Notes under the pieces: model-generated
The model's database searches: none
The model's input: only the letters and a program-made list of their open reading frames with translations
Told to the model about the DNA's origin: nothing
In this document: positions 1-11,784 of the stretch, in pieces
How the letters are laid out: the number at the start of each line of letters is the position of its first letter
Position numbering within the stretch: the stretch's first letter is position 1
Source: Dastarcus helophoroides
Taxonomy: Eukaryota; Arthropoda; Insecta; Coleoptera; Bothrideridae
Assembly: GCA_028583605.1 (NCBI GenBank)
Contig: CM053325.1
Location: 63,267,797-63,331,796 of the forward strand
Direction: 5' to 3'
Length of the DNA: 64,000 bases
Made by a program: the position numbers and the translations under genes

Positions 1-16
1 AAGAACTACTAAAAGT

Positions 17-59
17 GTTCGACGTTTCGCCCACCATCATAGGGGGCTTCTTCAGGAAC
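17..59 (-). ncRNA. Hammerhead-ribozyme-like motif, family B (left arm)
   Basis: Read on the - strand: GTTC, the core CTGAAGA, one unpaired A, a helix closed by GCCC/GGGC, then GAA, the self-complementary ACGT, the C at the expected cleavage position, and GAAC. GTTC and GAAC give a 4-bp stem I. This is the order of a type I hammerhead with a very short stem III, as known in Penelope-like elements and retrozymes. The extra A after the core and the short stem I make activity uncertain. Confidence 0.5.
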
Positions 60-578
60 AAAGAAAAGAAAAAAATGAAAAGAGGAATATGAGGGAATAT
101 GCAAAAAAGAAAAAAAAAGGCCAATTTCAAAACATCAGGGCACGGTAACTCAGTATGTCCACCATACCAAAGGCCAAACTCTTCTGAATTGAAAATTGGT
201 ACAAAGGATAAAAAAGTTTAGACAGAAGAGCACGGTAACTCAGTATGTCCACCATACCAGAGGCGAAACTCTTCTCAAACTCGAAACTCGGAAATTCGAA
301 CAATTTTCACAATTATTTGTTGATTGTGGAGATATTTCTTTGATTTACTAAAATGTCAGAAGAGTTTCGCCTCTGGTATGGTGGACATACTGAGTTACCG
401 TGCTCTTCTGCCTAAACTTTCTTATCCCTTGTACCAATTTTCAATTCAGAAGAGTTTCGCCTCTGGTATGGTGGACATACTGAGTTGCCGTGCTCTGATG
501 TTTTGAAATTGGCCCTTTCATTCTTTCATTTTTGCAAATTCCCTTATATTCCTCTTTTCGTTTATTGTTTCTTTCTTT

Positions 579-621
579 GTTCCTGAAGAAGCCCCCTACG
601 ATTGTGGGCGAAACGTCGAAC
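579..621 (+). ncRNA. Hammerhead-ribozyme-like motif, family B (right arm)
   Basis: This is the same motif as at 17-59 but on the + strand: GTTC at 579-582, CTGAAGA at 583-589, a GCCC/GGGC helix, GAAACGTC, then GAAC at 618-621. Transcripts entering the foldback from either side would therefore carry one sense copy. Assignment rests on the core and pairing pattern only. Confidence 0.5.
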
Positions 622-699
622 ACTTTTAATAGTTCTTTGACACGGTCCAATTCCGGAAGAAGTATATCCTGTACTGACTCTGACCGTGAAAGCCTTCGT

Positions 700-1310
700 T
701 ATCGTATTTAAGTTTTTTTATGTTGCTGCTGCTTAAGATGTAAATTCTTGTAATGTGAATGTGAAACTTGTAAATAATATCTGTATATTCTGTATATTTT
801 GTTTGAAAAAACTTGAAATGCAAGATCCGTATCTTTGCGATGAATGGGTCGAATAAAGCTCGACAATTCTGTAAACTGTGGCGTCTAAATTTTTGCAAAA
901 TTCGCATTCACTTATCATGATCTATTTTATTCGACACGCAAATGTTGATATGCGCTTGCATAGATGCATGCATGGTCTAGTGTGCCTGGGCCAACTAAAT
1001 ACTTATTGATTTAGCAAGCTCTGAAGTGTGCAAGTGTGTCTGAACGAAGCTGTCAGATACGATCGCATAATTCTACCAATACATTCAGGTACACCGTTGT
1101 ACAAGTTGATATTCATTTAGTAATTCCGTACTGACATAAACAGACATCCGGCAGTTGCATATATGCAGCTCACCTCCCTTAGATTAATTCTTAATTTAAG
1201 TTTTAAATTTATAATAATTTCATCGTCAGTGTTCTTCAAATATAATATAATCAAATATAATTGTTATCTCTACAACATGAATTACATAATTTTGATTCTA
1301 AAGAGTATCC
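700..1310. other. Intergenic, no gene seen
   Basis: AT-rich DNA with only short stop-bounded frames and no recognisable repeat or RNA gene. Confidence 0.6.
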
Positions 1311-1447
1311 CTTTGAAGATGATAGCTTGGCTATCGAAACGCGTTAGCCAGTAACCTCTGTTGTGTTTTTTAATCTTTATTGGTTTCAGGGAATAAGATT
1401 TGTAGTTCAATTTTTGAAGATAACCAAGTAACAGTCCGCTCCACCAA
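1311..1447 (+). repeat. Dispersed repeat family A, decayed hammerhead head
   Basis: The copy starts with a stem-loop (GATAGC/GCTATC) followed by GAAACGCGTT, then a body with TGTTGTGTTTTTTAAT and a tail ending in GATAACCAAG. The same order recurs at 12841, 42966, 47085, 55733 and 56478. In this copy the hammerhead core has lost its first C (TTGAAGA instead of CTGAAGA), so the ribozyme-like head is probably dead. Confidence 0.75.
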
Positions 1448-1969
1448 AACTTCCAGTTTATATTTTTATTAAATCAAACAGATTGTATCATAGCATTCGT
1501 TACTGAAAATTATTATATAATAATTTTTTTTTTCGAAAAAATTGCATACAGATAACTCTTCTTGAGAAATATGATAAGTATTTGCAAGTATGTGTTGGTT
1601 TATGTAGTGAGTGCCGCGAATTTAAAAGATTGGATTCATTAGGCGATAAAAATAAAATGTACGAAAGTCATATTTCTAACGACGAGTGAAAATTACACTC
1701 TGGGGCTCACAAGTTTACAAATTTACAAGTTATGTATGTATTTTACAAGTATTAATTTTACATAAACAATCTATTTTCTTACTGCCAATCAAGAAAATTT
1801 TCTTAACTGATTACTTCCTACGCATTTTTTAAATACAGCCTCTAAGTGGGTGAACATGTACATCAAATTTACCATATGATGAATCAGTTGCATGCTCTCA
1901 TCAGTGATTGTATTTGAATTTGTTTAAAGATGTTAGCTCTTGCTGAGTTCACAAAAAGTTATCAATTTC

Positions 1970-4680
1970 GAATATAAATCGCGAAATTTTCAGCAAAATT
2001 TTGTGTCTAAAAGGCAAACTTTCGGCTAAAATACTCGAAGTTTTCGCTAAAATAATTTGAATTTTGAATTAAACTTTACAATTTTGGGTAAACAAGTTAA
2101 AGTTTCCGATAAATAAGTAGGAACAAGTATTGTACACCTGAAATTTTGGGCAAGAAGACTCGAAATTTTGTGTCATAAAAGGTAAAATATTGGGTAAAAA
2201 AACTCTTAAACTTTGGCAAAATTTTGAGGAAGAAATTAAAATTATTACGAAAAAATTTAAAATTTCGGGTAAATAAGTCAAAATTTTGAATTAAAATAGC
2301 GAAATTTGAAATAAAAATGGCAATTTGGTGCAAGAAAAATCAACATTTTAGATAAAAAAAGAAAAAAAAAATTAAAATTTTGGCTAAAAACTTCAAATTT
2401 GTGATTTTAATTTAAAATTTTCATTTTTTGATTAAAATGTTGTGCTTTTTACCCAAAATTTCGAGTTTATATTCAAAATTTTGACTGAACACTTTAGATT
2501 TTGGATAGAATCTTGAAATTTTGGGTAAAAAGCCAAAATTTTAATCATACAATGGGAATTTTAAATTAAAATTACCAAATTTGTAGTCAAACAGTCACAA
2601 TTTTGAGCTTAAAAAGCGCAGTTTCGGGTAAAAAATCGATTTTTTGGATAAAATATTTGAAATTTTTCCAAAGATGATCTGAATTTTGAACTTATCTTGA
2701 CAGTTTTGGGTAAAAAGTCGAAGTTTCCTATAAAAAATAGAAACAAGTATAATAAAGCTGACCTTTCGGGTAAATAAACTCCGAAAATTTCGAACAAAAA
2801 ACAGAAATTTCAGTTAAAAAAATTAAACTTTGGATTAAAACAATCAAAATTTCGAAAAAGAAATCAAAACTGTGGCTGAAAAACTTTAAATTTTGGGTAA
2901 ATAAGTCAACATTTAGAATTAAAATAGTGAAATTTGAAATAAAAATAGCAATTGAGACAAAAAAGAGCACAATTTTAGATGAAAAAATTTAGAATTTTGG
3001 CTTAAAATTAAATTTTAGGTAGAATCTTAAAATTTTGGGTAAAAAGCACAAAATTTTAATAAAAAATCAAAATTTCAAATTAAAATCGCGAAATTTGTAG
3101 TAAAACAGTCGTAAATTTGAGTCTAAAAGCGAAGATTTGTGTGAAAAAATTCAGTTTTTAGGTAAAACACTTGAGATTTCCGTTAATAAAAATTCAGAAT
3201 GTTGTGCTAAAACATTACAATTTTAAATAAAAAAGGGAACATTTTAGGTAAAATAGTAGAAATATAGAATTTAAACAGCAAATTTTCGTGTAAAAAAATA
3301 ATAAATTTTCCTGTAAAAAAATCAAATTTTTGGGTATAAAATTAAATTTTTGGGTAAAATACTCCAAAATTTAGCCAAAAAAGTCAGAATTTTGGGCCAA
3401 ACTTTACAATTTTGGGAAAAAGTCAAAATGTTCGATAAATTTCAAGTATCATAAATTCAACTTTCGGATGAAAAACACGAAATTTTGGATAACGAAAGGT
3501 AAAATTTCAGATAAAAAAACTTCAGACTTTCGATAAAAGAAGAGCTTCCGGAAGATAAATCAAAATTTCGACTGAAAAACTTGGAATTTCTGATAATTAA
3601 ATCGAAATTTCGAGTTAAAATAGCGACAGTTACGGTAAAAAACTACTATTCTCGTTAAAAGAAAGCAACATTTTGGTTAAAATAATCAAGTTTTCGACTG
3701 AAAAGTCAATTTTTTTTCTAAAAAGTCGAAATTTCAAATTAAAAGAGAGAAATTTTTAGCGAAATAATTAGAATTTTGAATTTAAAACTCAATTGAGCCG
3801 CTTTGAAAAGCAAAGTTTTGGGTAAAAATTGATTTCTCGGATAAAATACTTGAAATCTTGGTTAAAAAAGTGAGAAGTTAGGAATAAAACCTTTGAGATG
3901 AAGAATAAAAATTTCGAGTGAAACAGACAACACTTCGGATAAAAAAATAAAAAATTCAACCGAAAACTTTAAATTTTGTGTAAAAAGTTGGAAATTCCGG
4001 TAGAAAGGTTAAAATTGCAAAGCCGAATTTTCAGATAAAACTTCGAAATTTTGGGTGACACAAGGCGACATTTCAGATAATAAAAACCTAACAAAAAAAA
4101 TTCGGGAAAGAAAATTAAAATTTTTAATGTAACTTTGGAGATTTCTGGTAATCAAGTCAAAATTTCGAGTTAAAATAGCGAAATTTAAGATTAAAAATAG
4201 CCATTTTCAGTAAAAAAAAAAGCGAAATCTTGAGTAAATAATCAAAATTTGGTTTAAAAATTCGAAATTACAAATTAACATTTAGAATTTAAATTCAATT
4301 CAGTCATTTTAAAAGTCGAAGTTTCGTGTAAAAAATTGAATTTTCGGGTAAGATACTTGTAATTTGGGTTAAAGAAGACAGAAATTGGGGATAAAGTCTT
4401 GGAGGTAAAAAATATAAATTTCAAGTACAAAAGACATTTCGGGTAAGAAATCAAAATTTCAACCTAAAATTTTGGGTAAAGAGTCGAAATTTCCGATAAA
4501 AAGATTAAAATTTCAAGTATAATAAGGCTGAATTTTCGAAAAAAAATTCGAAATTTTGGATGACAAAAGATGAAATTTCAGATAAAAAAATTTCAAAAGA
4601 AGATTTAGGATAAAAAAATGAAGATTTTTACTCTAACTGTTGAAATTTCCGGTAATTCAGTCAAAATAATATTTGCTGCA
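1970..4680. repeat. Degenerate minisatellite array, A-rich on + strand
   Basis: About 2.7 kb of loosely repeated units such as AAAATTTTGGGTAAAAAAGT with a spacing near 20 bases. Units are too diverged for a clean period. The T-rich array at 4855-9000 looks like its reverse complement in general form, so the pair makes a very loose inverted repeat. Short reading frames rich in Phe, Lys and Asn are by-products of the repeat. Confidence 0.8.
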
Positions 4681-6639
4681 AAAGAGAACTAGCTGAATGA
4701 GTTGTGTACGTAAGTAACTTGCAGAAGGAGCCCAAGCTTCTTTTTTGCAAAACAAGAGGGCGAAGCTAGTATGACTGAAGCACCTAGGCTCAAGCTCCTA
4801 GGCTCAAGCACTCAGTGGCAAATTTATATTTAACTAAAAGCACTGTTTTTCTCTTTTATTTTCAAAATTCGTCCCTTCTTTAAAAACTCTACATTTTCTC
4901 GAAATATCCACTTTTTTTCAAAATGTGTATTTTTCCACAAATTTATCTTTTTGTTTTGAAATTTCCAGTTTATTTGTAAAACCCGACTTCTTTTATGAGA
5001 ATCTGACTTACTCAAAATTTAAAATTTTTATCCCCTAGTGTGGCAGTATATAGGGCTGCCATAAATTAAAAAAAAATGTATCACAAGTTTTTATTGGAAC
5101 TTTACCATCTTCCAAAATAAACTTTTAAAATCTGTTCTGCAAATTTCGACTTGTTTATTATTTGAATTTTTCTTAAAATCTGGCCGATCTTTTGTTTGAA
5201 GAGTCAACATTTTTTTGAAAACTTTGAATTTATATAAAAAAACTAAAATTTTTAAAAATATTTTTTGGAAATTTTAAGTTTTTTTAAATATAACTTTCTG
5301 GAAATTACAACTTCTTAAAATTCTGACAGAGTAGGACGCTTATCTCTCAGTCAAGCGTTCCAAAGAAAATAAATAATCAGTCGAGGATTTTCGACTTTTA
5401 CTCAAAGTTCGCCTATTTTTCGAAATTTTGGATAAAATTCGACTCTAAAGAACTTCCGCATTTTGACAACATTTTCACTTTTTCCTCTATATTTCAAATT
5501 TCTTCTCGATCTTATTTTTGAAGATATCTCGAAATTTCACTTTTCTTTTTCTTTTTTTTTTTCTCTTCATAATTTGTCTTTGTTTTGGAAAATTTCGATT
5601 TTTTTTCTCGAAATTCGAGAAAATTTCAATAGTTTTCTCAATATTCGAGAAAATTTCGATATTTTCCTCGAAATCCTTCTATTTTCGAAATTTTATATTT
5701 ATCTCGAAATCCGATCCTTTATATTACTAAAATTCTCAACTTTTCCTTAAATTTGTCTTTATCTGAAAATTCATAACTATTAAACTTTATTAACGATCAA
5801 AAAGCAACAGACATGTCAATTATTTATCTGAAAATTAAGATTTCTTTTCAATTTCCATTTTTTCTCGAAATTTCGACTTTTCCTCGAAATGTGTCATTTC
5901 CTCGGAAACTCGACTACTTTTTCATGGTGAATTCGATTTTAGTAACAAAATTAGATTTTTTTCTTAAAATTTTCTCTGCACAAATTTGATTTTTCTCTCG
6001 ATTACAAAATATTTTTTCAAATTTCTTCTGTTTTTCCAAAGTTCACCTACGTTATTTTTTTTAACATTGGTCTTTTTGTACAAATGTTTACCTTCGCTAA
6101 TGTGAGTTTTCAAAAATTTTGGGTGCTTTCTAAAGTTTGACTTTTTTTGGAAATTTTACGTTTACGTCAAAATCCGATATTTAGTATTTGTGAAAATAAG
6201 AACTTTTTCTTCGAAATGCGCCTTTTTCTAAAAATTTGTCTTTATCTCATAAATTAGGCTTTTTTTCAAAATTTCCATTTTTTCTCGAGATTTCGTCTTT
6301 TCCTCGAAATGCATCATTTTGTCAGAAACTCGATATTTTTTCAACATTTTGGTAATTTCGTCTTCTGTAACAAATTTCGACTTTTTTTTATGTTCTCTGC
6401 AAAAATCCGATCTTTCTTTTAATTACGACATGTTTCTTTAAATTTTATCTGTTTGACCAAATCTCATTTTTTTTTCTATAAAAACTACTTTTTTTAACAT
6501 GTTTTTTGTACAAATTTTGACCTTCTAAAATCTGAGTTCTGAAAAATGTTGGCTGTTTTCCTAAAGTTTAACTTTTTCTCCAAATTTTACGTTTACTTCA
6601 AAATCCGATATTAAATGTTTGTGAAAATAAGGACTTTTT

Positions 6640-6812
6640 TTTCGAAATTCGTATTTTTCTTCGAAATTCGTATTTTTCTTCGAAATTCGTATTTTTCTTC
6701 AAAATTTGTATTTTTCTTCGAAATTCGCATTTTCTTCGAAATTCGCATTTTTCTTCGAAATTCGCATTTTTCTTCGAAATTCATCTTTTTCTTCGAAATT
6801 CGTCTTTTTCTA
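6640..6812. repeat. Regular 19-base tandem repeat core
   Basis: Inside the T-rich array the unit TTTTTCTTCGAAATTCGTA repeats about nine times in register with few changes (GTA becomes GCA then GTC). This is the most homogeneous stretch of the array, so it is probably the most recently expanded. It leaves both strands open for about 85-90 codons, which is not evidence of a gene. Confidence 0.85.
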
Positions 6813-8151
6813 AAAATTTCCGCATTTTTGTCAAAATACGTTTTTTTTTTTGAAATTGTGAGTTCCTGAAATTTCAACTTTTTCATCGAAATCCGTCTTT
6901 TTCTTAAAAATGTTGACTTTATTTAAAATTCATTTTTCATAATTGACTATTCTCAAAGTTTGACTTTTTTCTTAAAGTTTAACTTTCTCTGCAAAAATTC
7001 CATTTTTTTCCTCGAAATAGGCCGCTTTACGCAAAATTCGTCTTTTTTACGCAATTTCGACTTTTCAAAATTCGTCAAATTTTGACGAAGAATTTCCGCA
7101 TTTTTACTAAATTTTCATTTTGTCATCTATATGTTGAACCTTTTTCTGTAATTTTTTCTCGTAATTTCGATCTTATTCTTGAAGATTTCTAGAAATTTTG
7201 CTTTTCTTTTTCATAATTCGGTTTTGTTTTTGAAAATTTCGATTTCTTTTCTCGAAATTCGAGAACATTTCGATATTTTTCTCAAAATTCGAGATCATTT
7301 CGACATTTTTCTCAAAATCCTTCTATTTTCGAAATTTTGACTTTACCTCAAAATTCGATTCTTTATATTATTGAAAACAAACAACTCTTCCTTAAATTTG
7401 TCTTTATCTCAAAATTTCGATTTTTTTCAAATTTTCGATTTTTTCATGAAATTTCGCGTTTTTTCTTCGAAATATGTCAGTTTCTCGGAAATTCGACTAT
7501 TTTTTCAATATTTGTTAATTTCGACTTCGGTAACAAAGTTTGACTTTTTTCTTAAACTGTTCTCTGCCAAAATTCGATCTTTCTTTTCAATTATAAAATG
7601 TTTCTTCAAATTTTTTCTGCTTGTTCAAATCTCATTTTTTTTCTTTAAAACCTACTTTTGTTAACATGTTTTTTGTATAAATTTTGACCTTTTAGAATCC
7701 AAGTTGTTAAAAATGTTGGCTATTTTCCTGAAGTTTAACTTTTTCTTCAAATTTTACGTTTACCTCAAAATCCGATATTTAATATTCGTAAAAATAAGGG
7801 CTCTTTCTTCGAAATTTGTATTTTTCTTCGAAATTTGTATTTGTCTTCGAAATTCGCATTTTTCTTCGAAATTTGTCTTTTTCTTAGAAATTCGTCTTTT
7901 TTTTTTAAATTCCCGCATTTTTGCCAAAATACGTCTTTTTTTTGAAATTTGTCTTTATCTCAAATGTTCGATTTTTTTTCAAATTGTCCATTTTTTCACG
8001 AAATTTCGTTTTTTCTTCGAAATATGTCACTTTCCCGGAAATTCGTCTATTTTTTTAATATTTGTTAATTTCGTCTTCGGTAACAAAGTTTGACTTTTTT
8101 CTTAAACTGTTCTCTGCCAAAATTCGATTTTTCTTTCAATTACGAAATGTT

Positions 8152-8246
8152 GTTTTCAATTTATTTAACATTTCTTCGGCCCAGTTTGGAAATATTTAAA
8201 TTTTTCCAAACTGGGCCGAAGAAATGTTAAATAAATTGAAAAAAAC
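8152..8246. repeat. Near-perfect palindrome of about 95 bases, MITE-like
   Basis: The arms contain TTATTTAACATTTCTTCGG and CCCAGTTTGG and are almost exact reverse complements around an AT-rich centre near 8196. A single arm recurs at 55401-55440. This pattern suggests a small foldback transposon. Confidence 0.85.
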
Positions 8247-8660
8247 ATAATATTTCCGGTCAATAAGGGTCTACCATGAAGAATATACGAAATGTTTCTT
8301 AAAATTTCTCCTTTTTTCAAAATTTCATCTTTTTTCTTTAAAAACTACGGTTTCTTAACATTATTCTTTTTGTACAAATTTTTACCTTCTAGAGTTCTCA
8401 AAAATGTTGGTTGTTTGACTTTTTCTCGAAATGTTACGTTTACCTCAAAAGTCGATATTTAATATTCCTGAAAATGACTTCTATTTCGAAATTCGACGTT
8501 TTCTAAAAATTTACACATTTTTTGTATAAATACGTCTTTCATAACTAATAAACTCTATTAACCATAAATACAATAAAATATATAAAAAAATACGTCTTTT
8601 TTCGAAATTGTGGTTTCCTGAAATCTCAACTTTTTCATCGAAATTCGTCTTTTTCTTAAA

Positions 8661-8727
8661 ATGTTCAACCAGTTATGAGAAAGAGGAACTTTTTTAAGTT
8701 CCTCTTTCTCATAACTGATTGAACATT
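8661..8727. repeat. Near-perfect palindrome, 67 bases
   Basis: The left arm runs from ATGTTCAACCAGTTATGAGA to AGGAACTT and the right arm is its reverse complement with one change (CAACC against GATTG). The loop is only a few bases. No second copy was noticed in the window. Confidence 0.85.
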
Positions 8728-9000
8728 TCCTCTTTCTCAAGATTATTGTCAAAATTTGACTCTTTTTTTAAAATTCAAATTCATCTGTAAAAGTTCCATT
8801 TTTTTTTCTCGAAATTAGCCATTTTCCGCAATATTCGTCTTTTTTCGGAATTTTGACTAATTTTTTTTAATTAGTTTTTTTTATTCCGACTTTATTAGTT
8901 AAAATTCGATGCTTTTTCTTAAAATGTCGCATTTTTTCTCAATTTTGAACTTTCTTTCGAAATTTCAGGGAGTTTTTTCAAAATGCAGCCTATTTTTTAA

Positions 9001-9879
9001 AAATCTGATGTTTTTAACGTGAGAACTTTTTGGACGCGTTGAACGATTATGGATAGGGGGTAAACTTGTAGTTTCGCGTGCATTACCCGTTACCAACATG
9101 CCCTAGTATTAAAATTATATTCTGCGGTCTCTATTAACATTTGAGTATATTAAAGTGTATTTCATTGTCAGCAAATATTACAAGTGTTACCACACGATAC
9201 AAGTATCTAAACGAAAAATATAAAATAAAAAGGTACTTCAGTTTTAACAGAATTTATTTTCAAAACAATGTCATATGCCTTTTAAGTTAATTGAATAAAA
9301 AATCGTGACAGTAATGATAAAAATTTATTTTTCCTCCTGAATTGTCAAATTGTAACAAGTACAAAACGTTCCATCCAGCGAACTATCCAGATTTAGATTC
9401 ATGTGAATTTTATATATGTATTTAGTCGTGTACCCGATGAGATTACATTTCAGAAACCATTAGATTTTTCTCAAACGTTAACGAGTTAATTTTTGGGTAA
9501 TTTGCTCTGCGCATGACCTTCTTTGCACCTCGTGTGTTTTGAATCTTTTTCTTCTCCAGCTGATATTTCTATTTTGATACATCAAAACCCATAAATCTGT
9601 CAAATTGTGATTACAACGACGTCATGTATTATCAACGTTGTTCGTACTGCAGCAGCCTCTCAATTTTTCTGTTTTATTGCCGCATGGCCATACAGATAAG
9701 AAATGCGAAAAGCAAAATAAACGCGGCCGCGCCATGGCGAGAATGCTATACAGTCAGAGTGATGAGTTAACGCTAGTCTCTGGTTAGCGCCATATACTTT
9801 CCGTACTTTCAGTAAAGCGTACAGACAACTTTAAAGCCAGTGGTGTTGTGTGTATTATGTATTGCCTATCTTTTTTAGG
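9001..9879. other. Mostly unique intergenic DNA
   Basis: No coding exon was recognised. Around 9725-9755 there is a GC-richer patch with a NotI site (GCGGCCGC) and GCCATGGCGAG, followed by ACAGTCAG. It could be a promoter or regulatory patch, but nothing fixes this. Confidence 0.4.
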
Positions 9880-10070
9880 TTTTCAGTGCCCATTTTTAGG
9901 CCCTTAGAAGTTGAATTTTGAAAAATCCTTTCTTAGTGCTCACCTACGTGATACGTCACCTTCGTGTGCAAAATTTCATTCTTGTAAAGACACCTTTTTA
10001 TGCTGTGCACTGGCTACTAATTAGTGGTTAGAGTTTTATTAAATGGATATTTATAGATAGTACAATTTAG
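9880..10070 (+). mobile_element. Decayed retroposon 3' end, family C
   Basis: The stretch with GAATTTTGAAAAATCC, TTAGTGCTCACCTA, AAATTTCAT and TTTTATTAAATGGATAT matches 57175-57350 in the same order. It resembles the 3' regions of insect non-LTR retroposons or SINEs that end in a TTATTAAATAGAT-like tail. The family assignment is an inference. Confidence 0.5.
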
Positions 10071-10487
10071 CATCTAAAAGAAAACACCAACAGTTAGTTA
10101 ATTGTTTAAAACAAAATGTTACTTCAGTTTTGAAAACCGGTTAAAAATTATTCCATAATCTACAATTGTGTAATTTATTTAGTTGTTGAGAAAATGCTGT
10201 TGATAATAGATTTTACAGTTTAAAAGTATAGCTACTAATGTCAATAATATTGGAATTTGGTTTAGTTATGTTATCGTTTTATCAGATTCCTTCAGCCGTA
10301 AAATTAAACTTAAGCAGGAAACCCTCTCCAGTGCCAGCGGGGTCGAATGCAACGATGCTATTAGTTTTTCTACTGGGTTTGACATTTACATGAAAACCTA
10401 AAAAATGGCTACATAAAAAACCCAATCAGAAACAAATTAAATTACAATCAATCACCCCCGAATCGAAATCCTCACCGAGCGATGTAG

Positions 10488-10522
10488 TATATAAACCGGC
10501 AGATGCTGCAAGCGGGCAGAGT
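10488..10522 (+). promoter_or_regulatory. Candidate TATA-box core promoter
   Basis: TATATAAA at 10488-10495 is followed 30 bases later by GCAGAGTG at 10517-10524, at the right spacing for an initiator, although it is only a partial match to TCAGTY. The sequence 10460-10790 is clearly richer in G and C than its surroundings. A 78-codon frame (10551-10787) begins about 30 bases after the presumed start site. Its product matches no family I know, and without transcript data I do not call it a gene. A strong donor-like GTGAGT lies at 10523-10528. Confidence 0.35.
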
Positions 10523-10799
10523 GTGAGTTTCGATTGAATATTGTCCTGAAATGTGGTTACAGCTGAGTTCTAAAATAACCAATTACTGCAAAGAATGCCA
10601 GCCGGAAAGGCAGGGACACTTGCCCTCATCCATTCTTGACGAGTCCGGCCACTCTTTCCCAACAATGACCACTTATCCATCTCGGAGGCAGGCGGCCTTT
10701 CTAATCAGATTTTCGCGACGACATAATCAACAGCTAAAGCTAAAATCTTGCGATAACATTGTACACGACGAGCGTCAAAGCTTTTAGGCAGAAGTTTAA

Positions 10800-11780
10800 G
10801 AGCATATTGGTTTAAGAGGTGTTTATCGTCTTGACCCGATCTTAGAAAATTGCGAAAGATAAATTAAACACTGGAATCCATTCCTTTTTCTTAATGACGT
10901 ATGTGAACTAATTTAATTACAATTAATTATGTTGATTAGAAAAATTGGCAGTCACGTGGACTGCCGACAGAAGTGAAAATTTAAGCTAGGAAATAACAGT
11001 GTTTTTTTTTTATTTTAAAACTAATTGTAATGACAAAAGTTAAGATTTTACAATTTGTAAATCAAAACTGTTAACATTCGTCTGGGTGTTCAAGCCCCGC
11101 TGTCTATCGCGCAGTTTTTTAATTCTATTATTATTAGTAGTCTTACTTATAGTTACAGAACAGTGTTAAACTTAAAATTAGTGTGATGGTGACGGCAAAT
11201 CATAATTTTCACGCCTGTCCACGTATCTAAAAGAGTTTTTACTTCAATAATGCATTTGATTTAATTCCACTAAATAATTGAAGTCCAATATTTAAATTAA
11301 AAACTAGAACAAAATATAGCTCACTCATTTTACAGAAAATTCTGCATAAAACAAATATACCTAAACGTGAAGAAAAATATTTATCGAATTGATGGTTGCA
11401 GAGTTTTAACCCTCCTGTTTACAATCTTTTTCCGAGCTGTTGGAATAATCGTCGGCGTCGGTTGGTATGCAAATTTTGGAAATCTGTTTAAGATTCCTTA
11501 TGCAAAATGCTAAAATTTCTACTGTTGCTTAGAAAACAAATAGCTTCCTTACGATGTTATCGATTAATATATACCGAGTTTGTGTATTTTATTATTTCCC
11601 CTAAATAAACAACTCTCAATAAAAGGAGATCTGGTCCTATATATCTAAGTATATATATACAAGAATAACTATGTATACTACGTTTCCAAACCTGAAAGAG
11701 TTGAATACAGTTAGGTGGTACATTTGTTCAGCTAATAATAATAATAAAAAACAATAAAAATACACGAGGTACTCATCAGC
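10800..11780. other. Intergenic, no gene seen
   Basis: AT-rich DNA with simple-sequence runs (for example an AAT-rich run near 11730-11755) and no supported feature. Confidence 0.5.
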
Positions 11781-11784
11781 TCTG

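Larger units (their letters stand above)
1..698. repeat. Foldback element, family B, cut by the window start
   Basis: The left part (1-275) is the approximate reverse complement of the right part (357-640), so the element folds on itself. Both arms carry a module of about 50 bases (copies near 134-186, 228-275, 357-408 and 448-500) that holds the short inverted repeat GTATG/CATAC. The outer parts carry a hammerhead-like motif. Related copies lie at 34066-34379 (one arm only) and 42576-42832 (both arms, inside MRRF intron 2). The right edge at about 698 comes from comparison with the 42 kb copy. No coding capacity is seen, so this is a non-autonomous element. Confidence 0.8.
4855..9000. repeat. 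Degenerate minisatellite array, T-rich on + strand
   Basis: About 4.1 kb built from variants of TTTTTCTCGAAATTTCGAC at 18-23-base spacing. Segments near 6100-6560, 7540-7800 and 8090-8450 resemble one another, which points to a longer-range duplication laid over the short unit. Two near-perfect palindromes (8152-8246 and 8661-8727) are inserted in it. Frames such as 7704-8093 are artefacts of the unit. Confidence 0.85.

Noticed and set aside
6611..6886. Open frames of 84-91 codons on both strands
   Set aside because: Both are translations of a 19-base tandem repeat; the amino-acid pattern repeats with the DNA unit and there is no start or promoter context.
7704..8093. 129-codon Phe-rich frame that could look like a membrane protein
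   Set aside because: Falls in the T-rich minisatellite; Phe, Ile and Lys content follows directly from TTT and AAA runs.
1970..9000. CRISPR array or regular spacer-repeat array
   Set aside because: Units are degenerate, without constant repeats separated by unique spacers, and the DNA is eukaryotic.
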